Shown here piece by piece: positions 16,662-26,429 of a stretch of 39,002 nucleotides of DNA. The notes under the pieces are model-generated. The model saw only the letters and a list, made by a program, of their open reading frames with translations, did no database searches and was not told where the DNA came from. This DNA is from Burkholderiales bacterium (lineage in GTDB: Bacteria; Pseudomonadota; Gammaproteobacteria; Burkholderiales; Burkholderiaceae_C). The position numbers were made by a program, and so were the translations under genes. Each line of letters begins with the position of its first letter. Position 1 is the stretch's first letter. The stretch covers positions 1-39,002 of the forward strand of contig SBFS01000043.1 in the NCBI GenBank assembly GCA_006227825.1. Reading direction: 5' to 3'.

Positions 16662-18073
16662 GCGCCCCCGGCCAGCGCGTCCAGCAGACGCTGGTGGACG
16701 TTGCCGAAGCCGCCGTTGCTCATGCAGACGATGTGGTCGCCCGGGCGGGCGGCCATGACGACGGCAGAGACCAGTTCGTCCACGTCGGCGCTCACCTGGG
16801 CCCGCGCGCCCAGGGGCCGCAGGGCATCGCCGGCATCCCAGTCCAGTCCGCCGGCGTGGCAGAAGGCCAGGTCGGCCGCTTCGAGGCTCCAGGGCAACTG
16901 GGCTTTCATGGTGCCCAGTTTCATGGTGTTGCTGCGCGGCTCGAATGCCGCCAGGATGCGACCGGTGTCCCCAACCGAGCGCAAGCGCCGGCGCAGTCCG
17001 TCCAGGGTGGTGCGGATGGCCGTCGGGTGGTGGGCGAAGTCGTCGTAGACGGTGACCGGTGCGGTCGAACCCGGCAGGGTGGCGGTGCCCCTCACTTCCA
17101 TGCGACGGCGCACGTTGCGAAAGCCGGCCAGGGCCTGTGCCGAGTCCGCCACGGCGACCCCCACATGCTCGGCCGCGGCGATGGCCGCCAGCGCGTTGAG
17201 CTGGTTGTGCACGCCGTCGAGGCCCCAGGTCACGCGGGCCAGCGGCCGGCCTTGCCGGCAGACGGCGAAGTCGTGCGGCTCGCCTTCGGCCGTGAAGTCG
17301 CTCACCGCCGCGCCGAAGCTGCGCACCTCGCTCCAGCAGCCCATGTTCAGCACGCGCGCCAGGCTTTCCTCCAGCCCGTTGAACACCACACGTCCCTGTG
17401 AAGGGACAGTGCGGACCAAGTGATGGAACTGGCGCTCGATGGCCTGGAGGTCGTCGAAGATGTCCGCGTGGTCGAACTCCAGGTTGTTCAGGACCGCGGT
17501 GCGGGGTCGGTAGTGGACGAACTTGCTGCGCTTGTCGAAGAACGCCGTGTCGTATTCGTCCGCCTCGATGACGAACAGGGGCTGGCCGGCCGGCTGTCCG
17601 CCCAGCCGGGCCGACACGCCGAAGTTCAGCGGCACGCCGCCCACCAGGAAGCCCGGGTGGCGGCCGCCGGCTTCCAGGATCCAGGCCAGCATGGAGGTGG
17701 TGGTGGTCTTGCCGTGCGTGCCGGCCACGGCCATCACATGGCGGCCCTGGAGCACGTGCTCTGCCAGCCACTGGGGGCCGCTGGTGTAGGGAGCCCCCGC
17801 GTCCAGGATGGCCTCCATCAGGGGAAACCTGGGTGATCCGTCTGCCAGCCGGGCCCGGCTGACCACGTTGCCGATCACGAACATGTCCGGTCGCAGCGCC
17901 ATCTGGTCGGCCCCGAAGCCATCGATCAGGTCGATGCCCAGCGCCCGCAACTGGTCGCTCATGGGAGGGTAGACGCCCGCATCGCAGCCGGTCACCCGGT
18001 GTCCTGCCTCGCGTGCGAGGGCCGCCAGACCCCCCATGAAGGTGCCGCAGATGCCCAGAATGTGGATGTGCAT
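16655..18073 (-). CDS. mpl: UDP-N-acetylmuramate:L-alanyl-gamma-D-glutamyl-meso-diaminopimelate ligase
   Basis: MHIHILGICGTFMGGLAALAREAGHRVTGCD; VAGTHGKTTTTSMLAWILE; DDFAHHPTAIRTTL. Confidence 0.96.
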   Translation of the reverse strand: MHIHILGICGTFMGGLAALAREAGHRVTGCDAGVYPPMSDQLRALGIDLIDGFGADQMALRPDMFVIGNVVSRARLADGSPRFPLMEAILDAGAPYTSGPQWLAEHVLQGRHVMAVAGTHGKTTTTSMLAWILEAGGRHPGFLVGGVPLNFGVSARLGGQPAGQPLFVIEADEYDTAFFDKRSKFVHYRPRTAVLNNLEFDHADIFDDLQAIERQFHHLVRTVPSQGRVVFNGLEESLARVLNMGCWSEVRSFGAAVSDFTAEGEPHDFAVCRQGRPLARVTWGLDGVHNQLNALAAIAAAEHVGVAVADSAQALAGFRNVRRRMEVRGTATLPGSTAPVTVYDDFAHHPTAIRTTLDGLRRRLRSVGDTGRILAAFEPRSNTMKLGTMKAQLPWSLEAADLAFCHAGGLDWDAGDALRPLGARAQVSADVDELVSAVVMAARPGDHIVCMSNGGFGNVHQRLLDALAGGAQ

Positions 18074-18186
18074 GGGCCGATTCTAGGGTGTGGCAGCAGA
18101 GGGTCTCGGGGCATCCGGGCGCGGCTGGTCCAGGGTCATGCCGGCGTGTCCCGGCGCCGGGCGGGCTGTCGCGGCACAATGTCGCC

Positions 18187-18804
18187 ATGCTTTCTGCCAG
18201 CTTCCATCCTGCAGCCGAGATCGCGGCGGTCGCCGCGCGTCTGGTCGTGGACGAAGGGCTGGATTACGCCTGCGCCAAGCGGCAGGCCGCCAGGCAGCTG
18301 GGTCTGTCGGGTCGGGCCCACATGCCGGACAACACCCAGCTCGAAGCCGCCATCCGCGAGCACATCGCCGTCTTCTGTCCGCAGGAACAGGCGCAGGCCC
18401 TTAGGGCGCTGCGGGAGCTCGCGCTGTCGTGGATGGAGCGACTGTCCGGGTTCAGGCCGCACCTCTCGGGTCCGGTCTGGCACGGAACCGCCACCGCCCA
18501 CACCGATGTGGTGCTGCACCTGTTCTGTGACGATCCCAAGAGCGCGGAATGGGAGCTGCTCGATCGCGGACTGGCCTACCAGGCCGGGCAGGCGCCGGGT
18601 GTGCGTGGCGAGGTCATGGAGGCGCTGACGCTGAGGGTGCGCTGCGAGGCCTTGCAGTCCTGGGTCATGCTGCACCTCGTGCTGCACGACCGGGACGACC
18701 TGCGGGGCGCCCTCCGGCCCGACGCCCAGGGGCGCAGGCCCCGGGGCGACGCGGCCGCGCTCAGGGCGCTGCTGGAGGCCTCTGGAGGCGAACATGGACC
18801 GTGA
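18187..18804 (+). CDS. Conserved hypothetical protein
   Basis: ATG at 18187 (MLSASFHPAAEIAAVAARLVVDEGLDYACAKRQAARQLG...), overlapping the tlpA-like start. Confidence 0.78.
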   Translation: MLSASFHPAAEIAAVAARLVVDEGLDYACAKRQAARQLGLSGRAHMPDNTQLEAAIREHIAVFCPQEQAQALRALRELALSWMERLSGFRPHLSGPVWHGTATAHTDVVLHLFCDDPKSAEWELLDRGLAYQAGQAPGVRGEVMEALTLRVRCEALQSWVMLHLVLHDRDDLRGALRPDAQGRRPRGDAAALRALLEASGGEHGP

Positions 18805-19351
18805 CGATGAAGGAGTGGAAGTGACACCGGGCAGGCGACGTTTCTGGACAGCGGGTGTGGCGCTGGTGGCTGCGGCCGCGGGGGGCAGCCTGGCCTGGTG
18901 GCGCTACCGTCCCGCGCCGCTGCTGTCGGGTGCCGAGGAGGCGTTCTGGAGCAGCCGCTTCGAGGACCCTCAGGGGCTGGAGCTGGTGATGGCTTCCTGG
19001 CGCGGCCAGCCCCTGCTGGTCAATTTCTGGGCCACCTGGTGTCCGCCATGCGTCGAGGAGCTGCCCCTGCTCAACGCGTTTCACGACCGGGAGCGGGCCA
19101 ACGGATGGCAGGTCATCGGACTGGCGGTGGACCGCGCGTCGGCGGTGCTCGAGTTCACACAGCGTCTGCCGCTGCACTTCCCGGTCGGCATGGCCGGGCT
19201 GGCAGGCACCGAACTGAGCAAGACGCTGGGCAACGTCAGCGGCGGGCTGCCCTTCACCGTGGTCTTCGGCCGTGACGGTGCCGTGCTTCACCGCAAGATC
19301 GGCAAGGTCAGCGAGGACGACCTGGCCCAGTGGGCCCGGCTCGGTGCCTGA
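18794..19351 (+). CDS. TlpA/ResA-like thioredoxin-fold protein
   Basis: LLVNFWATWCPPCVEELPLLNAFH (WCPPC active site) after an N-terminal TM segment. Confidence 0.92.
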   Translation: MDRDDEGVEVTPGRRRFWTAGVALVAAAAGGSLAWWRYRPAPLLSGAEEAFWSSRFEDPQGLELVMASWRGQPLLVNFWATWCPPCVEELPLLNAFHDRERANGWQVIGLAVDRASAVLEFTQRLPLHFPVGMAGLAGTELSKTLGNVSGGLPFTVVFGRDGAVLHRKIGKVSEDDLAQWARLGA

Positions 19352-19397
19352 CCCGAACGCGTATCCATCTCACGCCAAACGCCCGCAAAGTCCCGCA

Positions 19398-19417
19398 TGA
19401 TGACCATCCGGTCATCA
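19398..19417. repeat. Perfect inverted repeat TGATGACC-atcc-GGTCATCA
   Basis: 8-bp arms with a 4-nt spacer in the tlpA-like/accB intergenic region; no U tract. Confidence 0.8.
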
Positions 19418-19554
19418 GACGTCCGGTTGTCGCCGATGTGCCCGGAAGCACCGCCATCGTGTACACTTCGTGGCCCTTTGGGGGTTGGCGGAGAAAACTT
19501 GGTGTGAATTTCGATGAAATTGCATCAGTTTGATCGATTTTCGCTGGAGATAGC

Positions 19555-20034
19555 ATGGATTTGAGAAAACTGAAGACCTTGATCGACCTCGTGTCCGAGT
19601 CGAATGTGTCGGAGCTGGAAATCACCGAGGCAGAAGGCAAGGTCCGCATCGTCAAGAGTGCGCCGGTGGCCGCTGCCGCGCCCGTGACCTACGCCATGTC
19701 GCCGGCGCCGGCCCAGCCCGCACCGGTGATGTCGGTGCCGGCGGTCGAGGTGGCCGCGGTGCCGGCTGCCGCGGCGGCCGAGTCCCCCAGGGCGCCGGCG
19801 GGGCACACGGTCAAGTCGCCGATGGTGGGCACCTTCTACCGCTCCTCCAGCCCGGGCGCCAAGCCCTTCGTCGAGATCGGCGACACGATCAAGGAAGGCG
19901 AGACGATCTGTATCGTTGAAGCCATGAAGATCCTCAACGAGATCGAGGCCGACAAGTCCGGCACGGTGACCCAGATCCTGGTGGAGAACGGCCAGGCGGT
20001 CGAGTTCGGCCAGCCCCTGTTCGTGATCGAGTGA
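19555..20034 (+). CDS. accB: Acetyl-CoA carboxylase biotin carboxyl carrier protein
   Basis: [25 protein letters not shown]; biotinylation motif [11 protein letters not shown]. Confidence 0.98.
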   Translation: MDLRKLKTLIDLVSESNVSELEITEAEGKVRIVKSAPVAAAAPVTYAMSPAPAQPAPVMSVPAVEVAAVPAAAAAESPRAPAGHTVKSPMVGTFYRSSSPGAKPFVEIGDTIKEGETICIVEAMKILNEIEADKSGTVTQILVENGQAVEFGQPLFVIE

Positions 20035-20187
20035 ACGCACGCCCACAGGTCCTGTTCCCGTCCCCGGCCAGCCTGTGCGCGGCCGGGCATTCCCTGCGGC
20101 AAGCCTCCGCCACGGCGGCGGTTCGGACCGCTTCAACCGCCTTCCAGCCGGAGCCCGAGCCGACGGGCCGCCCGGGTCGCAACAGCC

Positions 20188-21537
20188 ATGTTCAAGAAGA
20201 TTCTGATTGCCAACCGCGGTGAAATCGCGCTGAGGGTGCAGCGCGCCTGTCGGGAAATGGGGATCAAGGCCGTGATCGTCTACTCCGAGGCCGACCGCGA
20301 TGCCAAGTACGTCCGGCTGGCGGACGAGGCGGTCTGCATCGGACCGCCCGCCTCGGCCCAGAGCTACCTCAACATGCCCGCCATCATCTCGGCGGCCGAG
20401 GTCACCGACGCGGAGGCCATCCATCCGGGTTACGGTTTCCTGTCCGAGAACGCCGACTTCGCCGAGCGGGTCGAGAAAAGCGGCTTCACCTTCATCGGTC
20501 CGACGCCCGAGTCCATCCGCCTGATGGGCGACAAGGTCTCGGCCAAGCAGGCCATGATCCGCGCCGGCGTGCCCTGCGTGCCGGGTTCGGACGGCGCGCT
20601 TCCCGACGATCCGGCCCAGATCAAGCGCACCGCCAGGAGCATCGGCTACCCGGTCATCATCAAGGCGGCCGGTGGCGGTGGCGGGCGCGGCATGCGGGTG
20701 GTGCACACGGAGGCGGCCCTGATCCATGCGGTGCAGACCACCAAGGCCGAGGCGGGGGCCGCCTTCGGCAATCCGGAGGTCTACATGGAGAAGTTCCTGC
20801 AGAACCCCCGCCACATCGAGATCCAGGTGCTGGCCGACATGCACCGCAACGCGGTCTACCTGGGGGAGCGGGACTGCTCCATGCAGCGTCGCCACCAGAA
20901 GGTGATCGAGGAGGCGCCGGCACCGGGCATCCCGCGCCGCCTGATCGAGAAGATCGGCGACCGCTGCGCCTCGGCCTGCAAGAAGATCGGTTACCGCGGC
21001 GCCGGCACCTTCGAGTTCCTGTACGAGAACGGCGAGTTCTATTTCATCGAGATGAACACCCGGGTCCAGGTCGAGCACCCGGTGACCGAACTGATCACGG
21101 GCATCGACATCGTGCGCACCCAGATCGCCGTGGCCGCCGGCGAGAAGCTGCCCTTCACCCAGCGCCAGATCCAGCTGCGCGGTCACGCCATCGAGTGCCG
21201 CGTCAACGCCGAAGACCCCTACAAGTTCACCCCCTCGCCGGGCCGCATCACCACCTGGCACGCACCGGGTGGCCCGGGGGTGCGGGTCGATTCGCACGTC
21301 TACACCAACTACAGCGTGCCGCCGAACTACGATTCCATGATCGGCAAGATCATCGTGCACGGTGATACCCGCGAGCAGGCGCTGGCGCGGATGCGGACCG
21401 CACTGGCCGAGACCGTGGTCGAGGGAATCAAGACCAACATCCCGCTGCACCGCGAGCTGATGGTGGACGCCAGCTTCATGGCAGGCGGCACCAACATCCA
21501 CTACCTCGAAGAATGGCTGGCGAACCACGTTCGCTGA
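20188..21537 (+). CDS. accC: Acetyl-CoA carboxylase, biotin carboxylase subunit
   Basis: [57 protein letters not shown]. Confidence 0.99.
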   Translation: MFKKILIANRGEIALRVQRACREMGIKAVIVYSEADRDAKYVRLADEAVCIGPPASAQSYLNMPAIISAAEVTDAEAIHPGYGFLSENADFAERVEKSGFTFIGPTPESIRLMGDKVSAKQAMIRAGVPCVPGSDGALPDDPAQIKRTARSIGYPVIIKAAGGGGGRGMRVVHTEAALIHAVQTTKAEAGAAFGNPEVYMEKFLQNPRHIEIQVLADMHRNAVYLGERDCSMQRRHQKVIEEAPAPGIPRRLIEKIGDRCASACKKIGYRGAGTFEFLYENGEFYFIEMNTRVQVEHPVTELITGIDIVRTQIAVAAGEKLPFTQRQIQLRGHAIECRVNAEDPYKFTPSPGRITTWHAPGGPGVRVDSHVYTNYSVPPNYDSMIGKIIVHGDTREQALARMRTALAETVVEGIKTNIPLHRELMVDASFMAGGTNIHYLEEWLANHVR

Positions 21538-21561
21538 GCCAGGAAACGCAATCCGGTCGCC

Positions 21562-22452
21562 ATGGCGCTGCATGAGCTCGTGATGCTGGCACCGGAGCCG
21601 GCGGTCGAACCTCTGGGCGAGGCGCTCGAGGCACTGGACGCCCTGAGCGTCTCGGTGGAGGACGCGGACGCCATGACACCGGCGGAGTCGGCCCTGTTCG
21701 GCGAGCCGGGCATGCCGCCACCGCGCGAGGGCTGGCAGCGTTCGCGTGTGGTGGCCTTGTTCGCCGAAGAGGCGGCGGCCCGCGAGGCGGCTGTCCTGCT
21801 GGCCGCGCAGGATTTTTTCCAGGGCTGCAGCGTGCTGGGCGTCCAGCCGGTGGCGGACCAGGACTGGGTGCGGCTGACGCAGGCGCAGTTCGAACCGGTC
21901 GAGATCACCCCGACTTTCTGGATCGTGCCATCGTGGCATGAACCGCCCGCGCAGGCACGAGAGATCATCCGGCTGGATCCGGGCCTGGCGTTCGGAACCG
22001 GTACCCATCCGACCACCCACATGTGCCTGCGCTGGATTGCGGCTCACCCTCCGCGCGGACGGCGGGTGCTCGACTACGGGTGCGGCTCGGGCATCCTGGC
22101 CATCGGTGCCGGCCGCTTCGGGGCAGGCGAGACCGTCGCTGTCGACATCGATCCGGCGGCGGTCGAGGCCACGCGCCTCAATGCCGCTGCCAACGGCGTC
22201 GGGCTGCGGGCCGGTCTGCCCGATGTGGCCGAAGGCGAATTCGACCTGGTGCTGGCCAACATCCTGGCCACGCCCCTGAAGGTGCTCGCGCCCCTGCTGT
22301 GCCGCCACGTGGCCGCTGGCGGACATCTGGTCCTGGCGGGTATCCTGGCCCGCCAGGCCGACGAGCTGCGCCAGGCCTATGGGCCCTGGCTGCCGCTGAC
22401 GGTGCACGACGAGCAGGACGGCTGGGTGCTGATGACCGCGCAGCGTCCCTGA
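21562..22452 (+). CDS. prmA: Ribosomal protein L11 methyltransferase
   Basis: DPGLAFGTGTHPTTHMCL; VLDYGCGSGILAIGAGRFGA; VLANILATPL. Confidence 0.96.
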   Translation: MALHELVMLAPEPAVEPLGEALEALDALSVSVEDADAMTPAESALFGEPGMPPPREGWQRSRVVALFAEEAAAREAAVLLAAQDFFQGCSVLGVQPVADQDWVRLTQAQFEPVEITPTFWIVPSWHEPPAQAREIIRLDPGLAFGTGTHPTTHMCLRWIAAHPPRGRRVLDYGCGSGILAIGAGRFGAGETVAVDIDPAAVEATRLNAAANGVGLRAGLPDVAEGEFDLVLANILATPLKVLAPLLCRHVAAGGHLVLAGILARQADELRQAYGPWLPLTVHDEQDGWVLMTAQRP

Positions 22453-22536
22453 TCGTGGTGTCCCTGCCGGCAAGGCACTCCTGTCCGCTGCGGCCCGCCC
22501 GGCCCGACCGGGTGGCACCGCTGCAATAATTCGCGC

Positions 22537-23670
22537 ATGAGTTACACCACCCGCTGTCCGGCTTGCGGAACGACCTTCAGGGTCGTGGCCGACCAGCTCA
22601 AGATCTCGGACGGCTGGGTGCGTTGCGGTCATTGCAGCGACGTGTTCGACGCCACGCTGTATCTGCAGGCGTGGTCGGGCGGGCAGGCTCAGCAACCGCC
22701 CCAGCCCCAGCGTCCGCAGCCTCCGGACGATGCCGCGGTCACCGAGCCGATGCCCTTGCCTGACCGGATCTCGGATGCGCTGGCCCGGGCCTTGTCCGAG
22801 CCGGTCTCGGCAGACGCCGCTCCCATCGGGGCGGCCGTGTCGGCGCCGCCTGCGGCCACGCACCCCGCCACGCCCCCGGAACCGGCACCGGAACCGGAAC
22901 CACAGCCGGAACCACAGCCGAAACCAAAGCCGGATACGCCACCGGATCCGCCACCTGCGCGGAGCACCGTTGCCCAGCAAGGGGTCAGCGACGATTTCCA
23001 CGCCGAGCTGCTGCAGTTCGCCGCCGCGTCCGGTGTGGCGTTGCCCGCGCCTGCCGGGCCGACGGAGCAGCCAGCTCCGGCGCCTTTGCCCCAAGATCAG
23101 GGGCTGGTCACGCCCGCATCCCCCGCGCCGGCCGAAACCGACAGCGAGACGGAGCCCGAGTTTGTCCGCAAGGCCCGGCGCCGGGCTTTCTGGCGCAAGC
23201 CCATGGTCCGGGTCCTGCTTTCCGTGCTGCTGCTGGGGCTGGCCGGGGTGTTGCTGGCCCAGTGGTCCTACCACGAGCGTCACCGGCTGGTGGCTTGGCA
23301 GCCCCGGCTGGAGCCGGTGCTGCGCCTGGTGTGCGTCGAGCCGGCGTGCACCATCGAGCCGCTGCGGCGCATCGACGACATCGTGATCGACAGCACTGCC
23401 CTTGTGCGGCGGCGGGACGACCTCTATTCGTTCGACATCGTGCTGAAAAACCGTGCGGACATCGCCCTGGCGGTTCCGGCGCTTGAGCTCACGTTGACCG
23501 ACATGCGCGACCAGGCGATTGCCCGCCGGGTGTTCCTTCCCCAGGAGTGGCCGGGTCGGCCCGAGCGGCTGCCCGCACTCGGTGAACTCGCCGTGAGCCT
23601 GCGCTTGTCCATCGAACTGGCCGACGGCATGCCCATGGCAGGCTACCGGGCCCTTGTCTTCTACCCCTGA
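22537..23670 (+). CDS. Zinc-ribbon (MJ0042/DUF3426) membrane protein
   Basis: N-terminal TRCPACGTTFRVVADQLKISDGWVRCGHCSDVFDA, proline-rich linker, TM segment, C-terminal DUF3426-like domain. Confidence 0.9.
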   Translation: MSYTTRCPACGTTFRVVADQLKISDGWVRCGHCSDVFDATLYLQAWSGGQAQQPPQPQRPQPPDDAAVTEPMPLPDRISDALARALSEPVSADAAPIGAAVSAPPAATHPATPPEPAPEPEPQPEPQPKPKPDTPPDPPPARSTVAQQGVSDDFHAELLQFAAASGVALPAPAGPTEQPAPAPLPQDQGLVTPASPAPAETDSETEPEFVRKARRRAFWRKPMVRVLLSVLLLGLAGVLLAQWSYHERHRLVAWQPRLEPVLRLVCVEPACTIEPLRRIDDIVIDSTALVRRRDDLYSFDIVLKNRADIALAVPALELTLTDMRDQAIARRVFLPQEWPGRPERLPALGELAVSLRLSIELADGMPMAGYRALVFYP

Positions 23671-23684
23671 ACCGAAAGCGATCC

Positions 23685-24572
23685 ATGACCATTCTCGTAT
23701 GCGGCTCCCTGGCCTTCGACACCATCATGGGGTTCGAGGGGCGGTTCGCCGAGCAGATTCTGCCCAGCCAGCTGCACATCCTCAACGTCTCGTTCCTGGT
23801 GCCCGGCCTGCGACGGGAGTTCGGCGGATGTGCCGGCAACATCGCCTACGGACTGCGGCAGCTGGGCTCGCCTGTGGCGCCTCTGGCCATGCTGGGCAAC
23901 GACGCCCGGGACTACCTGGACCGCCTGGCTGCGCAGGGGGTCGACACTGCCCACATCGGCGTCACCGACCGGAGCTACACCGCCCAGGCGATGATCATGA
24001 CCGACCGGGACAACAACCAGATCACGGCCTTTCACCCGGGCGCCATGGCGCTGGCACACGAGAACCCGGTGCCGGACCGCAAGGACATCGCGCTGGCCAT
24101 CGTCTCCCCGGACGGGCGCGAGGCCATGCTCTCCCATGCCCGGCAACTGAACGCTGCCGGCATCCCCTTCATGTTCGACCCCGGCCAGGGGCTGCCCATG
24201 TTCAATGGCGAGGAACTGCAGCAGTTCATCGACATGGCCACCTGGGTGGCTGTGAACGACTACGAGGGGCAGATGCTGTGTGATCGGACCGGCTGGACCC
24301 TGGACGAAATCGCCTCGCGGGTGAGAGGCCTGGTCGTGACGCTGGGCGAGCAAGGCTGTGACGTGTGGGAGGAGGGGGCGCGGGAGCGCCTTCCGGGCGT
24401 GAGGGCCGTCGAGGTGGTTGACCCCACCGGTTGCGGCGACGCCTTCCGGGCCGCCTTGCTGCACGGTCTGGTGCAGGGTTGGACCCTGCGCCGGGGTGCC
24501 GAGCTCGGCAACCGCATCGGTGCGGCCAAGATCGCCAGCCGGGGCGGGCAGAACTACCGCTTCGTGGCGTGA
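23685..24572 (+). CDS. PfkB-family carbohydrate/adenosine kinase-like protein
   Basis: GGCAGNIAYGLRQLG and PTGCGDAFRAALLHGL (PfkB signatures). Confidence 0.92.
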   Translation: MTILVCGSLAFDTIMGFEGRFAEQILPSQLHILNVSFLVPGLRREFGGCAGNIAYGLRQLGSPVAPLAMLGNDARDYLDRLAAQGVDTAHIGVTDRSYTAQAMIMTDRDNNQITAFHPGAMALAHENPVPDRKDIALAIVSPDGREAMLSHARQLNAAGIPFMFDPGQGLPMFNGEELQQFIDMATWVAVNDYEGQMLCDRTGWTLDEIASRVRGLVVTLGEQGCDVWEEGARERLPGVRAVEVVDPTGCGDAFRAALLHGLVQGWTLRRGAELGNRIGAAKIASRGGQNYRFVA

Positions 24573-24587
24573 CCGGGCCATGAAGAC

Positions 24588-24619
24588 AAAAAAGCCCGAC
24601 GCGTGAGCGCCGGGCTTTT
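24588..24619 (+). terminator. Bidirectional Rho-independent terminator
   Basis: aaaaaaGCCCG-acgcgtgagcgc-CGGGCtttt between convergent genes. Confidence 0.85.
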
Positions 24620-24639
24620 GAGCAGCGACCGGGTCGAAC

Positions 24640-24918
24640 TCAGGGCTTGCTGGACGTCGGGAACGGCCAGGCAGCCTGGGGGTTCAGCTTGGTCTGGGCT
24701 GCAGGTGCCGCAGGGGCTGCCGGCGCCTTGGCCGGCTTAGCTTTTTTTGCGGGGGCTGCCTTCTTCGCGGGGGCAGCTTTCTTCGCCGGAGCGGCCTTCT
24801 TCGCCGGGGCGGCCTTCTTCGCCGGGGCGGCCTTCTTCGCCGGGGCGGCCTTCTTCGCCGGAGCGGCCTTCTTCGCCGGAGCGGCCTTCTTGGCCGGGGC
24901 TTTTTTCGCAGTTGCCAT
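24640..24918 (-). CDS. Histone H1-like / AlgP-like lysine-alanine-proline repeat protein
   Basis: MATAKKAPA followed by tandem KKAAPA repeats; Shine-Dalgarno aaggag upstream on the minus strand. Confidence 0.88.
   Translation of the reverse strand: MATAKKAPAKKAAPAKKAAPAKKAAPAKKAAPAKKAAPAKKAAPAKKAAPAKKAAPAKKAKPAKAPAAPAAPAAQTKLNPQAAWPFPTSSKP
24750..24905. repeat. 18-bp tandem repeat (TTCTTCGCCGGRGCGGCC)n encoding KKAAPA
   Basis: About eight near-identical copies visible inside the H1-like gene; boundaries approximate. Confidence 0.85.
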
Positions 24919-24987
24919 TGTTTTCTCCTTGATCAAGTTGCAAAGAGCACTTCGGGCAAGCAGCTCGACCGAAGTGATTCAGCCCCC

Positions 24988-25021
24988 TGCGGTCGGGTGG
25001 ATGCATCCACCGTTGACCGCA
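24988..25021. repeat. Long interrupted palindrome TGCGGTC-gG-GTGGATGCATCCAC-Cgtt-GACCGCA
   Basis: Perfect 16-bp core GGTGGATGCATCCACC (24996-25011) nested in TGCGGTC/GACCGCA arms, upstream of the H1-like gene. Confidence 0.85.
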
Positions 25022-25040
25022 TGAAGTTGAACGCTGTGAC

Positions 25041-25079
25041 AAAACCCTGCACCGGATGCCGAGGCACCGGATGCAGGGT
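25041..25079 (-). terminator. Rho-independent terminator downstream of nrdB
   Basis: Minus strand: ACCCTGCA...TGCAGGGT followed by TTT; nested CCGG and TGCC/GGCA pairs. Confidence 0.85.
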
Positions 25080-25132
25080 CTTGGTATGGATGCACATGGA
25101 GTTGGAAGCCGTGGCCTTTTCCGTCGTGGAGG

Positions 25133-26290
25133 TCAGTCCCAGGACAGCGCGCCACCGGACTGGTACTCGATGACGCGGGTCTCGAAGAAGTTGCGTTCCT
25201 TCTTGAGATCGATCATCTCGCTCATCCAGGGGAACGGATTCTCTTCGTTGGGGAACAGCGGCTCCAGGCCGATCTGCGTGGCGCGCCGGTTGGCGATGTA
25301 GCGCAGGTAACCCTTGAACATCGAGGCGTTGAGGCCCAGGACACCGCGGGGCATGGTGTCCTCGGCGTAGCGGTACTCCAGGTCGACCGCCTTGAGGAAC
25401 AGGGCCTTGATCTCGGCCTTGAACTCGGGCGTCCAGAGCATCGGGTTCTCGAGCTTGATCGCATTGATCAGGTCGATGCCGAAGTTGCAGTGCATCGACT
25501 CGTCGCGCAGGATGTACTGGTACTGCTCGGCCGCGCCGGTCATCTTGTTCTGCCGGCCCAGCGCGAGGATCTGGGTGAACCCGACGTAGAAGAACAGGCC
25601 TTCCATCAGGCAGGCAAAGACGATCAGGGACTTGAGCAGTGTCTGGTCGGCTTCGGGCGTGCCGGTCTTGAAGTTGGGGTCCATGATCGCGTCGATGAAC
25701 GGGATCAGGAACTCGTCCTTGTCGCGGATGGAGGACACCTCGTGGTACGCATTGAAGATCTCGCCCTCGTCCAGGCCCAGCGACTCGACGATGTACTGGT
25801 AGGCGTGGGTGTGGATCGCCTCTTCAAAGGCCTGGCGCAGCAGGAACTGGCGGCACTCGGGGGCGGTGATGTGGCGGTAGGTGCCCAGGGTGATGTTGTT
25901 GGCGGCCAGAGAGTCGGCTGTGACGAAGAAGCCGAGGTTGCGCTTGACGATGCGGCGCTCGTCCTCGGTCAGGCCGTTGGGGTCCTTCCAGAGCGCGATG
26001 TCGCGGCTCATGTTCACTTCCTGCGGCATCCAGTGGTTGGCACAGGTGGCGAGGTACTTCTCCCAGGCCCACTTGTACTTGAACGGGACCAGCTGGTTGA
26101 CGTCGGTCTGGCCGTTGATGATGCGCTTGTCGGCCACGTTGACGCGGCGCGACTGCGATGCGGTCGGGGCGCCGGGGTGGGCTGCAGAGGGCTTGCTGGA
26201 CAGTGAGCCGGACGCCGCCGGCTCGGGCGCAGGCTGGGAAGGTGTGTGAGGCTTCAGCGAGGGAGTGACGGATTCGTCCCAGGTCAGCAT
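25133..26290 (-). CDS. nrdB: Ribonucleoside-diphosphate reductase beta subunit (class Ia)
   Basis: [38 protein letters not shown]; start at MLTWDES (26290) since the upstream M in the ORF track is a TTG. Confidence 0.96.
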   Translation of the reverse strand: MLTWDESVTPSLKPHTPSQPAPEPAASGSLSSKPSAAHPGAPTASQSRRVNVADKRIINGQTDVNQLVPFKYKWAWEKYLATCANHWMPQEVNMSRDIALWKDPNGLTEDERRIVKRNLGFFVTADSLAANNITLGTYRHITAPECRQFLLRQAFEEAIHTHAYQYIVESLGLDEGEIFNAYHEVSSIRDKDEFLIPFIDAIMDPNFKTGTPEADQTLLKSLIVFACLMEGLFFYVGFTQILALGRQNKMTGAAEQYQYILRDESMHCNFGIDLINAIKLENPMLWTPEFKAEIKALFLKAVDLEYRYAEDTMPRGVLGLNASMFKGYLRYIANRRATQIGLEPLFPNEENPFPWMSEMIDLKKERNFFETRVIEYQSGGALSWD

Positions 26291-26310
26291 AGTGATGTCC
26301 AATTCAACGG

Positions 26311-26338
26311 ATTATCGAAGTGTCGGCTTGAAAAGCAA
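26311..26338 (-). promoter_or_regulatory. Candidate nrdB internal promoter
   Basis: Minus strand TTGCTT - 16 nt - GATAAT, about 20 nt before the nrdB ATG. Confidence 0.4.
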
Positions 26339-26368
26339 AGGAGTCGTGCACGAGGCGATGCGATTGTG

Positions 26369-26399
26369 TTGTGATGCCGCATCGGATGCGGCACCACAA
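26369..26399 (-). other. Strong hairpin in the nrdA-nrdB intergenic region
   Basis: Minus-strand RNA UUGUGGUGCCGCAU-CCG-AUGCGGCAUCACAA: 14 continuous pairs including one G-U, 3-nt loop, 30 nt after the nrdA stop. Confidence 0.85.
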
Positions 26400-26429
26400 C
26401 CTTCACCGGGTGCAGGCTCTGCGGGTCGG

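Noticed and set aside
22880-22960. CCGGAACCG-type repeats in the DUF3426 gene
   Set aside because: Encodes a Pro/Glu/Gln-rich periplasmic-style linker; expected for this architecture.
19525-23283. 1252-aa minus-strand ORF across accBC/prmA/DUF3426
   Set aside because: Antisense to several confidently identified genes; composition (H/R/G/D/L rich) is typical of shadow ORFs in high-GC DNA; no recognisable domain.
24753-24900. Possible CRISPR-like array
   Set aside because: Units are contiguous with no unique spacers and are in frame coding for KKAAPA; it is a protein repeat.
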